A DNA stretch of 64,000 nt. It comes from Taudactylus pleione (lineage: Eukaryota > Chordata > Amphibia > Anura > Myobatrachidae). Position 1 is the first letter of the stretch. Each line of letters starts with the position of its first letter. A model generated the notes under the pieces. It searched no databases. It saw only the letters and a program-made list of their open reading frames with translations, and was not told the origin of the DNA. This document shows positions 56,285-64,000 of this stretch, in pieces. Position numbers and translations under genes: made by a program. The DNA lies in NCBI GenBank assembly GCA_031769625.1, contig JAUIMM010000188.1, positions 13,151,501-13,215,500 of the forward strand, read 5' to 3'.

Positions 56285-56640
56285 CAGACGGTGTATTGGT
56301 TAGCTTTGCTGCCTCATAGCACTGAGGTCATGGGTTTGATTGCCACCATGGCCCTACCTGTGCGGAGTTTGTATATTCTCCCTGTGCTTGCGTGGGTTTC
56401 CTCCGGGTACTCTGCTTTCCTCCCACTCTCCAAAAATATACTGGTGGGTTAATTGGCTCCCAATACAAAAAATAAAAAATAACCCTAGTGTGTATGTGTG
56501 TGTGTGCATATGATAGCGAATATAGACTGTAAGCTCCACTGGGGCAGGGACTGATGTGAATAACCAAATATTCTCTGTAAAGCGCTGCAGAATATGTGTG
56601 CGCCATATAAATAACTGGTAATAAATAAAAATAAATAATG
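56285..56640 (+). mobile_element. SINE with tRNA-like head and L2-like body, near full length
   Basis: The head has an A-box-like TGGTTAGCTTTG (56297-56308) and a B-box-like GGGTTTGATTGCC (56332-56344), the internal RNA polymerase III promoter pattern. The body has TTCTCCCTGTGCTTGCGTGG, TTTCCTCCGGG and TTTCCTCCCACTCTCC, then TTAATTGGCTCCCAATAC. The tail is CTGTAAGCTCCACTGGGGC, AGCGCTGCAGAATATGTGTG and AATAAATAAAAATAAATAA. It serves as the uninterrupted reference for the split copies at 34.7 and 55.1 kb. Confidence 0.88.
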
Positions 56641-56714
56641 TGGAAGTTGCAGTTTTCCACTGCACATAATCTTTATTAAGACACTACTTTAGAAAAATAT
56701 ATCCCACCTCTCTG

Positions 56715-57170
56715 TTTTATGATGATGAGATTGGTTAGATTCCTACATAAGGCGCATATCCACTACATGATGTAAATGGACAATTGAACGATAACGATAT
56801 TGTTATCATTCATGGTTCACATTATCATGCAGTGGATATGCCAGCATCTGTCATCACCTGGACATACTGCCCAAATTGACAATATCAGGTATCTGCAGTT
56901 TCGGGAATGAGGAAGGGTGTCTGCACCGAACAACATATCGTTCAGTGTGGGCACAATGCCCACTGCACAGTATAATGAACGATTGAACAGTAACGATGTC
57001 ATTATTGTTCAATCGTTCATTAATCGTGTAGTGGATATGCCCCATAAAACAGGCAGCTTCCAGGCCATGTGATTGCTTTCATAAATAGTGAACACCAACT
57101 GAAATTATCATCTGTCCAGGGAAGAGTCATTTCTTCATAGGTTCCCTGTTGTAGAGGTAAGAAAAGACTC
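56715..57170 (+). repeat. Second copy of the segment at 19214-19375, split by a MITE
   Basis: GATGATGAGATTGGTTAGAT, TCCTACATAA, then after the MITE AACAGGCAGCTTCCAGGCCA and TCATTTCTTCATAGGT align to 19.2 kb. It ends AGAGGTAAG, again donor-like. The 19.2-kb copy has no insertion and acts as the empty site. Confidence 0.65.
56751..57042. mobile_element. 292-bp MITE with GGCGCATATCCACTAC ends
   Basis: GGCGCATATCCACTAC and GTAGTGGATATGCC are inverted ends. CATAA lies on both sides (56746-56750, 57043-57047), read either as 5 bp or as TAA plus flanking identity. The interior repeats GAACGATTGAACAGTAACG and related inverted words. The uninterrupted homologue at 19.2 kb confirms the insertion. Confidence 0.9.
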
Positions 57171-57854
57171 AAGCCAACCGGCCTGTACCTAGAGTGGAGG
57201 GCTGGGGGGATTGGAGGAGGACTGGGGCGGGTGTAAGAAAAGTAGCGCATTGGGCCCCAAGATTTCTCTTGCCGACCTGGCTCGACCCAACTCTGGCATA
57301 GCTGTCCTGGGACAATTCTGCTTGTCTCCAGCCTCTGCAGCCAGCATCAGATCTCCCAGCTTCAGCAGGGTAACAGTTGTTGCAATGACGCTGGGAGAGC
57401 TACTGCTGACGGTGGAGGCTGGCGATGAGCAGAATCAGTTCCCGCACTGCCCGAGAGGAGGCTCTGGAGTCTGTCCTCACTGCAGGAGCGCAGAGAGGAC
57501 CAGCGCTGCCTCATGGAGGTGTGGGAGGAGGAGGTGCACACACAGCTGGCACAGTGAAGGGGGTCATGATGACAATAGGGACCAGGCTCCCCTTTCTTAA
57601 GTGCGCCGGGCCCCCCAAAGTCTTAATCCCACCCTGCTCCAAGACTCAGTGACAGACATGGTAGCAGAGTAAGTATTCTACTTTCTTCAAACCTTTGAAT
57701 TATACCACAGAGCCTTCCTTTACTACTTTTATTTGGATTTAGATACAGAATTCACCTTTGTACTTTAATGGAAAATTGCCCTGTAGTGTTGTAATCTATT
57801 TAGATCTTCTTAACTGGACTACTTTCTGGAATATAAGAAGAAACCACCTTTTAT
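57171..57854. other. GC-richer transposon-like block, no gene called
   Basis: About 57200-57650 is GC-rich with open frames in both strands but no domain. GTGCGCCGGGCCCCCCAAAG resembles the end of a CAGGG-type element. 57660-57854 is AT-rich. Confidence 0.35.
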
Positions 57855-59278
57855 ACTAACAGTTAAAAACTATTTAGAATAAAAGATGGCGCTGAAATCA
57901 ATGAAATAATGATATATAATACTTATTCCTTCAATAATGTTCAGGTGTGTTGTTAACAGTTTTTCTCCCAGGTAGAGTAATTTAGAGAGAAATAAACAAA
58001 AGCAAAAACATTCTGTCACAAAAATATTCTAACAAAAATTTCAATTTTGTATATATATGTAATAGACCAAGGTAATTAAAATGGCATACCCCACTCACAA
58101 TTAAGTGGGGGGTAATCTACTTGTAAAGGTATCTTTATAATCCTGGGATATCAAATTCTATGGGACCACGTTATATTCAACCACCTCTCCAGTAAAATGA
58201 AAGGACGAGCGTACCCCAACTCACATGTGTATGAGTTACGGTATTCACATCAAGGTATCTTTATACATCCTCCGAGGATATTTCATCAATATATCATCCA
58301 ACTTCAACGTAATGTCATTAAAATATGGGAATGATGTCACTTCCGGTAATCATCACCGGAGCTTGAGGCACGCCCTCCTTGTACGGGTCCGCGGACAAGA
58401 GGGAGAATAATACAGTGTTTCCCTTAGAGAGTGGAGGGACTTTAGGAGCTATACCTATGACAGGGTTTGGCTAATTATTTGAAATGTGTAAACAATTAAA
58501 CAATTATACGAAATAGAGGGGGTATTTATAGGACTACAGGTAACTTGTTCCCTATGCCTTGAAGAAGATTCATCTTGAATCGAAGCGTGTTGGCTAAGGG
58601 AACACAGGACTCTTGTGGATGACTGTGCGTTGGACCTCACTGAACTGAGATTTAGAAACCTAAGCTAAGTGTGGAAATCCGGACTTAATCACATACTTTA
58701 TGCTTTTAAGAACTGGTGTTTTTATCCTGTACAGTTTTGGATGATGTACATGTCTCCCATGGGCTATGATATACTTTATTAACTTTTTTTCAATAAAACA
58801 CCATAGTTTAATTGCACTGCTTTGAAGTTGGATAATATATTGATGAAATTTCCTTGGAGGATGTATAAAGATACCTTTATGTGAATACCGCAACTCACAC
58901 ATATGTGAGTTGGGGGTACGCCCATCCTTTCATTTTACTGGAGAGGTGGTTGAATATAACGTGGTCCCATAGAATTTGATACCCCAGGATTCTAAAGATA
59001 CCCTTACAAGTGGATTACCCCCCCCACACTTTATTGTGAATGGGGTATGCCATTTTAATTACCTTGGTCTATTACTTATATATACAAAATATAAATTTTT
59101 GTTAGAATATTTTTGTGACAGAATGTTTTTGTGTTGTTTATTTCTCTCTATATGACTCTACCTGGGAGAAAAACTGTTAAGAATACACCTGAACATTATT
59201 GAAGGAATAAGTATTATTTATTATTATTCCATTGATTCCAGTGCCATCTTTTATTCTAAATAGCTTTTAACTGTTTTT
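57855..59278. mobile_element. 1.4-kb element with 455-bp inverted arms
   Basis: About 57855-58312 and 58822-59278 are reverse complements over their length: TTAGAATAAAAGATGGCGCT against AGTGCCATCTTTTATTCTAA, and ATCATCCAACTTCAA against TTGAAGTTGGATAATAT. The 510-bp middle has CTTGAAGAAGATTCATCTTG followed by AATCGAAGCG, a decayed hammerhead-like layout seen in Penelope terminal repeats. No ORF of note. It is either a truncated Penelope-like element or a long-TIR DNA element. Confidence 0.85.
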
Positions 59279-59720
59279 ATATGTTTAAGAGTGTGGTGTT
59301 ACTCTTTCTTATTTAGAACATTGAGTAGGCAGTAGGTTTTGAAGCACACTGACAAAATATCCTTATTTTACACTCCACCTTTTTTACTAGGTAGTATTTT
59401 TATTGTCTTTTCTATTTTGGTATGGTTGTTTGCTATTTATATATACTAAACGTAGAGTTACTGAGCTTGTATGAGTAATGTCTCATTTTTAGCACTGTGA
59501 TGTGGTGCTGTTGTGTCATAGTGCCATTCTCCTCTCCAGTGGTGTATCTATAAATTTTGCTCCCTCCTGCAAACAAAGTTTCTGGCGCCACCCTCTTGCA
59601 CCCCATAGCATTTTGGTAAAACTAATACAGGGACGTTTCTATGCAATTTGGATCCCAGTGCAAACAGTTAAAAATGCGCCTCCACCCGCATAGACAGTTT
59701 ACATTATTTGTCATTTTTCC
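59279..59720. other. Possible transposon end, no gene seen
   Basis: CAGTGGTGTATCTATAAA at 59537 looks like the terminal repeat of a hAT-type element (CAGTGG...), followed by AATTTTGCTCCC. The partner end was not found. The minisatellites that follow could be its interior. Confidence 0.4.
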
Positions 59721-59724
59721 TTCT

Positions 59725-60275
59725 TCTAGTAATGCCCCTTACACATTATACCATACTCCATAATGCCCATTAAACATTGTTCCACACACCCTAATGCCCA
59801 GTACACATTATGCCACACACAGCGATGCCCATTACATATTATGCCACACACCATAATGCCCATTACACAATATACCACATACCATAATGCCCAATACACA
59901 TTATTTTACACACTGTAATGACCATTACCCAATATGACACACACTGTAATGCCCATTACACATTATTCCACACACCAAAATGCCCATTACATAATATTCC
60001 AAACACCATAATGCTCCTTATACATTACACAGTAATGCCCATTACACATTATGCCACACACTGTAATTCCCATTACACAATATGCCACACACCATAATGC
60101 CCATTGCACATTATTCTGCACACCAATGCCCATTACACAATATTCCACACATCGTAATGCCCCTTACACATTATCCCACACCACATAATGCTCATTACAC
60201 AATATGCCCCACAACATAACACACTATTACACACTATGCCACATACATTTATGCCCCTGGCATCATTTTATGCCC
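59725..60275. repeat. Minisatellite, about 32-bp unit
   Basis: About 16 diverged units of the form AATGCCCATTACACATTATG followed by CCACACACCAT. The complementary word GGCATAATGTG occurs in arrays at 21.2-21.9 kb. Confidence 0.92.
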
Positions 60276-60296
60276 CACAGTAAGGATTCTAATTAC

Positions 60297-61455
60297 TTTT
60301 TGCTATGGGTTTCATGCTCATTGCCAGGGGTCTCATGCTTATTGTCAGGGGTTTTATGCTCTGGGTTCCATGCTCGTTGCCAGGGGTTTCATGTTCATTG
60401 CCAGGGGTTTTATGCTCAAGGTCATGGGTCTCAGGTTTGGCAGGGGTTTTATGCTCTGGGTTCCATGCTCATTTCCAGGGGTTTCGTGCTCATTGTCAGG
60501 GGTTTTATGCTTGTCAGGGGTTTTATGCTCTGGGTTTCATGCTCGTTGCCAGGCATCTCATGCTCATTGCCAGGGGTTTCATGCTCATTGGCAGGGTTCT
60601 TATGCTTGTTGTCAGGGGTTTCATGCTCATTGTCAGGGGTTTTATGCTTGTCAGGGGTTTTATGCTCTGGGTTTCATGCTCGTTGCCAGGCATCTCATGC
60701 TCATTGCCAGGGGTTTCATGCTCATTGGCAGGGTTCTCATGCTTGTTGTCAGGGGTTTTATGCTCTGGGTTCCATGCTCCAAGCCTGGGGTTTCATGCTC
60801 GTGGCCAGGGGTTCCATGCTCATTGCCAGGGGCTTCATGCTCATTGCCAGGGTTCTCATGCTTGTTGTCAAGGGTTTTATGCTCTGGGTTCAATGCTCAT
60901 TGCCAGGGGTTTCAAGCTCATTGCCAGGGTTCTCTTGCTTGTTGTCAGGGGTTTTATGCTCTGGGTTCCATCTTCATTGCCAGGGGTTTCATGCTCATTG
61001 CCCGGGGTTTTATGATTATTGCCAGAGGTTTCACGCTCATTGTCAGAGGTCTCATGCTTGCTGTCAGGGGTTTTATGCTCTGGGTTCCATTCTCATTGCC
61101 AGGGGTTTCATGCGTGTTGCTAGGGATTCCATGCTCACTGCCAGGGGTTTCATGCTTGTTGCTAGGGATTCCATGCTCACTGCCAGGGGTTTCATGCTTG
61201 TTGTCAGGGGTCTCATGCTCATTGTAATGGGACTAATGCTTGTCAGGGGTTTTATGCTCTGGGATTCTAGCTCGTTGCCAGGGGTTTCATGCTAATTGTC
61301 AGGGATTTTATGATCTGGATTCCATTCTTGTTGCCAGGGGTCTCATGCTCATTTCTAGGAGTTCCATGCTCATTGTCAGTGGTCTCAAGCTCATTGTCAA
61401 GAGTTCCATGCTCATTGCCAGGGGTTTCATGCTCATTGCAAGGGGTCTCTTAGTG
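60297..61455. repeat. Minisatellite, 21-bp unit with higher-order structure
   Basis: More than 40 units based on TTTCATGCTCATTGCCAGGG, with TTTTATGCTCTGGG spacers at intervals of four or five units. All forward frames stay open over long distances (363 codons in one) because 21 is a multiple of three and the unit has no stop. The predicted peptide is purely periodic and is not called as a gene. Confidence 0.95.
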
Positions 61456-61707
61456 TGCGATGAGGTTAGCAATTCCTGAGTAAGGTCAGGGCTTGTGCAA
61501 GTGTGATTGAGGCTGCGATGGTACTCAATTGTACCAATGGTTTTGCAGTCTTGCTAAACATTACGGATATGTGCTAAGTAAAGTGGGTGTCCTTATGTAG
61601 TGCAGCAGCGGCATAGCAATTGCAATGGATTAGCATACTATCGCAGTTTAACTGTGTATGTAATCGCTATTGCAAATCGCAGTTGCGATCTGTAGTGAAT
61701 CAGGCCC
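61441..61707. mobile_element. Truncated GATTCA-type MITE, inverted relative to 49246-49709
   Basis: TGAGGTTAGCAATTCCTGAG, CCAATGGTTTTGCAG and ATCGCTATTGCAAATCGCAG match the complement of the 49.2-kb element. It ends GTGAATCAGGCCC. The other end is missing where it meets the minisatellite. Confidence 0.8.
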
Positions 61708-62050
61708 AGAGACTGTTATGCAACAGGATACAGGACAGATGCACGGACAGGATAACTTGAGCTGGCAATAGTGTGTGCCAAATCTTGGACTTGGATGCTG
61801 TAACACAGCGGAGGCAGACTGCAGGAGATATTGGAACTGCGGTATGATTCAGAGATACGCTAACCCATTGGTAAGCCCAGGCTGTGACCTCGGTCACAGT
61901 GCTGGGATCACACAGATGCAGAAGGAAGTCTCTGTTTCCTAAAGACACCTCCTGCTACATTTCTATTTGAGATGGACAAAATTGCAAAAACACTTGTGTG
62001 TGGTGTCTTTGCAATTCCGTCCATCTCTGAATCAAACCCTGAGTTCTATG
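61708..62050. other. No gene seen
   Basis: Mixed sequence between a MITE fragment and a 45-bp tandem array. GGAGGCAGACTGCAGGAGAT at about 61810 is a distant relative of the array unit. Confidence 0.4.
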
Positions 62051-62052
62051 CA

Positions 62053-62266
62053 CAATGGAAGCAGGCTGCAGGTGATGCTGGAACTGTGAGCTGTACACAA
62101 TGGAAGCAGGCTGCAGGTGATGCTGGAACTGTGAGCTGTACACAATGGAAGCAGGCTGCAGGTGATGCTGGAACTGTGAGCTGTACACAATGGAAGCAGG
62201 CTGCAGGTGATATTCGAACTGTGAGCTGTATACAATGGAAGAAGGCTGCAGAAGATGTGGGAACTG
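62053..62266. repeat. Minisatellite, 45-bp unit, about five copies
   Basis: CAATGGAAGCAGGCTGCAGG then TGATGCTGGAACTGTGAGC repeats exactly at 62053, 62098 and 62143, with two diverged units after. As 15 codons it gives a periodic open frame (QWKQAAGDAGTVSCT); no gene is implied. Confidence 0.95.
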
Positions 62267-62580
62267 TGGACCTCATTCAGAGCCAGACGCTATCAGTCGT
62301 TCGCTCGTACGCATTCGATTGTTTTAAACCATGCATGCGTCTGGTTCTCATTGCGCATGTGCGGCCGGATCATTGCGGTCATTTTTCGTTCGCTCGTATA
62401 CACAGCAAACAGGAAGTGACCTATGTCATTTGATTGACAGAATGTTCCGTTTATGGGTGGTAACGGGGGTGGAGATGAGAAAACGCAGGCGTGGCAAGGC
62501 GTTTTTTGGGCGTACATGTATTATCTTGTGCGAACGTCCAATGTGGACGCTATTTTGTACACGTCACTGTGTGATCCAAT

Positions 62581-63345
62581 TTCCATTAAGACTGGTCGCT
62601 CAGCTTGTGTTCTGGTATAGTCTACCGCAATGACGATGGTCTCCTCGTACCTCCCCGGACTCATCGATGGTGTTGCGATTAATCAAGTGAGGCAACAAAA
62701 ACAATTAACTTTTAATTGCTAAACAGCTTCTAATGTGTTTCGCAAATAGACCTTTTTTAGTAGCTAAAAACCGAACGCAGGTGAACTACTCAGCTGCTAA
62801 TTTCTGGGGCATACAATCAATTAGCTAACAAATGTTTGGGTTTTTTGAGTGCTTTTTACATATTTGTAAGTGTTTATTTTGTAGACAAACAATATTGTAC
62901 GCATTTTTTTTTTTTTTTTTTGGACCAAGAAACCAATTGTCATTTTTTTTTGGATAAGTGTTAATTAAAACTCATAGACTGATTTTAACCCTTATTATTT
63001 AGGCAAAATATGAAATGTTTCTATTTCCGTTGTACTGTTTGTAAGTTTGTTAGAGGGATTACCTTTTAACCAGTTTGTGAATAAATCAACAATAGATTTT
63101 TGCAATTTTTTTTCCAAAGTGTAATAATGCTTTTGTTATTTTGGTTTCAAGTTTTTTTTAAAGTAAACATATTTTTTTTCATGGGACAAAATCTAAAAAT
63201 CATTTTGCCCACACACCCACAAAATAAATGGCATTTGAACAGAATTAAAACAAATAAAAACAATTCACAAGAAAGGAGAGGGAGGTTTTTGCCATTCAGG
63301 AATATGGGGCAAACACAGAGATGGATTGTGGGGAAATTAGCCAGT
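62581..63345. other. Transposon interior or 3' untranslated region, no gene seen
   Basis: AT-rich sequence with long T runs (62905-62921, 63106-63115), lying between the MITE-like end and the accessory ORF. The short open frames are not supported. Confidence 0.4.
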
Positions 63346-63349
63346 GCTG

Positions 63350-63873
63350 TCATCGCCTTTTAGGCCGTTTGGCCAGGGGTTGAAGGGAGCCTGAACGGGT
63401 CCGGGAAGTCCTTCGGCTGGGCTGGCCAGAGGCAGATGTTGTGGCCTCTGGACTAGGCATATTTGGAGGGATGGCTGTTGTTGTGCCAGAGGTGGAGGGT
63501 CCTGATGTTCCGGCAGGAAGGGAGGCCGGCTCCAACATGTGCTGGTGAACGAGCTGCTCCAGGGCATTTGCTATTCACACGTTGGCCCCAGTATTTTCTG
63601 CTAGGGCCTTAGTAATGGTCACGTTGGCCGTAGCACTTTGCTCCAGGGCGTCCGCCACCTGTAGCAGATTGGCGTCCATCCTCAGCAGAATCTCGGTCTG
63701 CTGATCCGTTTTACCATTGAGATCAGTGAGGAGGGCCACTGCCTGCGAGGGGGAATGCCCTGGACTGTCTGCCACAGGGTCCCCAGCCAGATCTACTGCT
63801 TCCTCCCCTGCAGAGCCAGAAGAAATTCTGCGGCCAAAGCTCACCTCTTGAGCAGACTCATCCGCCTGTGTCT
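63350..63873 (-). pseudogene. Second exon of a transposon-type accessory protein, one internal stop
   Basis: The splice acceptor TTTTTTCTCACAG precedes the exon at 63873. The frame reads ETQADESAQEVSFGRRISSG and continues with LLTDLNGKTDQQTEILLRMD and ANLLQVADALEQSA, a helical coiled-coil-like stretch. It is broken by TGA at about 63572 (probably a decayed CGA), then continues in the same frame through ANALEQLVHQHML, a Ser/Thr/Pro-rich part, and ends LAKRPKRR (nuclear-localisation-like) at 63350. This layout fits the C-terminal half of the Myb-like partner protein of Harbinger transposons, but no Myb domain is in view. Confidence 0.5.
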
Positions 63874-63952
63874 CTGTGAGAAAAAAGAGTAAAATTATAA
63901 TCTAGATATTGTCAAAAACACATTTCTGAGTTGTTAACATTACAACATTTAC

Positions 63953-64000
63953 CTGGGGCAACATGAGGAGCCACAAAGTCTGGCATGTCGGTATCCATGT
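63953..64000 (-). pseudogene. Upstream exon, partial (runs off the window)
   Basis: Minus strand: MDTDMPDFVAPHVAP ends at CCAG followed by GTAAATG, a splice-donor match at 63953. Joining to the acceptor at 63873 keeps the frame (AP-E-TQADES). The 79-base intron is short. The ATG at 63998 may be internal, because the exon could extend past the window edge. Confidence 0.45.

Larger units (their letters stand above)
62268..64000 (-). mobile_element. Probable PIF/Harbinger transposon end, running off the window
   Basis: It starts GGACCTCATTCAGAGCC, a diverged form of the GGGCCTGATTCAGA MITE end. Positions 62268-62580 match, inverted, the MITE at 55530-55826 (GACAGAATGT, CCGTTTATGGGTGGTAAC). Beyond that come non-MITE sequence and, on the minus strand, a two-exon ORF (63350-64000). 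A MITE end plus coding interior suggests a longer parent. The 3-bp duplications of the related MITEs point to PIF/Harbinger. No transposase is visible in the window, so the class is inferred. Confidence 0.5.

Noticed and set aside
56332..56344. B-box-like sequence considered as a tRNA gene
   Set aside because: There is no full cloverleaf, and the sequence continues into the SINE body and A-rich tail found in other copies.
57211..57652. GC-rich overlapping frames considered as a coding exon
   Set aside because: Frames are open in several phases, have no motif and lie beside CAGGG-type transposon sequence.
60204..61295. 363-codon open reading frame on the plus strand
   Set aside because: It lies in a 21-bp minisatellite without stops. 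The peptide is purely periodic and other frames are equally open.
62053..62275. Tandem repeat array considered as CRISPR
   Set aside because: The units are directly adjacent with no unique spacers, and the rest of the window is vertebrate-type DNA.

Overview
This looks like a nuclear genome window from a large, transposon-rich vertebrate, most likely an amphibian (probably a frog). That is an inference from the mix of elements: Tc1, BED-type hAT, Penelope-like, L1/Tx1-type and Ty3/gypsy-type relics plus many inverted-repeat MITEs, in AT-rich DNA with long (TA)n tracts. I found no cellular gene, rRNA gene, bacterial operon or CRISPR array. All recognisable protein homology belongs to transposable elements, and nearly all of it is broken by stops, frameshifts or later insertions.

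Layout. 1-2.2 kb: two minisatellites, a Tc1-type transposase tail, a 100-bp-arm palindrome and a CAGGG-ended MITE. 2.4-4.8 kb: a Penelope-like element (minus strand; RT and GIY-YIG remnants) between inverted terminal repeats. 5.7-6.95 kb: a Tc1 element (minus). 7.34-11.59 kb: a 4.2-kb BED-finger hAT relic. 12.4-16.1 kb: MITEs, a SINE piece, an L1/Tx1-type ORF1 piece and the first multi-hairpin MITE. 17.4-23.8 kb: a 6.4-kb non-autonomous element with an 8-bp target duplication, holding a 1.2-kb minisatellite and nested MITEs. 24.8-25.3 kb: the first of three mobile repeats with a telomere-like core. 25.3-38.5 kb: mostly unassigned AT-rich sequence with scattered MITEs and a SINE carrying a clean MITE insertion. 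39.2-42.66 kb: a Ty3/gypsy-type element (minus) whose integrase lies upstream of RT. 42.66-44.1 kb: Penelope-type terminal pieces with hammerhead-ribozyme-like motifs. 44.1-51.4 kb: an L1/Tx1-type LINE with ORF1 and ORF2, split by three later insertions whose removal restores the reading frame. 51.4-59.3 kb: another telomere-like element, SINEs, MITEs and a 1.4-kb element with 455-bp inverted arms. 59.7-62.3 kb: three minisatellites. 62.27-64 kb: one end of a probable PIF/Harbinger transposon, with a two-exon accessory ORF on the minus strand that runs off the window.

How the parts relate. Several small elements can be paired with likely protein sources. TAGGGATG-ended MITEs with 8-bp duplications share ends with the BED-hAT at 7.3 kb. 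The GGGCCTGATTCAG-ended multi-hairpin MITEs with 3-bp duplications share about 300 bp with the Harbinger-like end at 62.3 kb. Nested insertions give a relative chronology: the LINE and SINEs are older than the MITEs inside them. Coordinates of element edges are exact where a target duplication is given and approximate otherwise. No alignment or search could be run.
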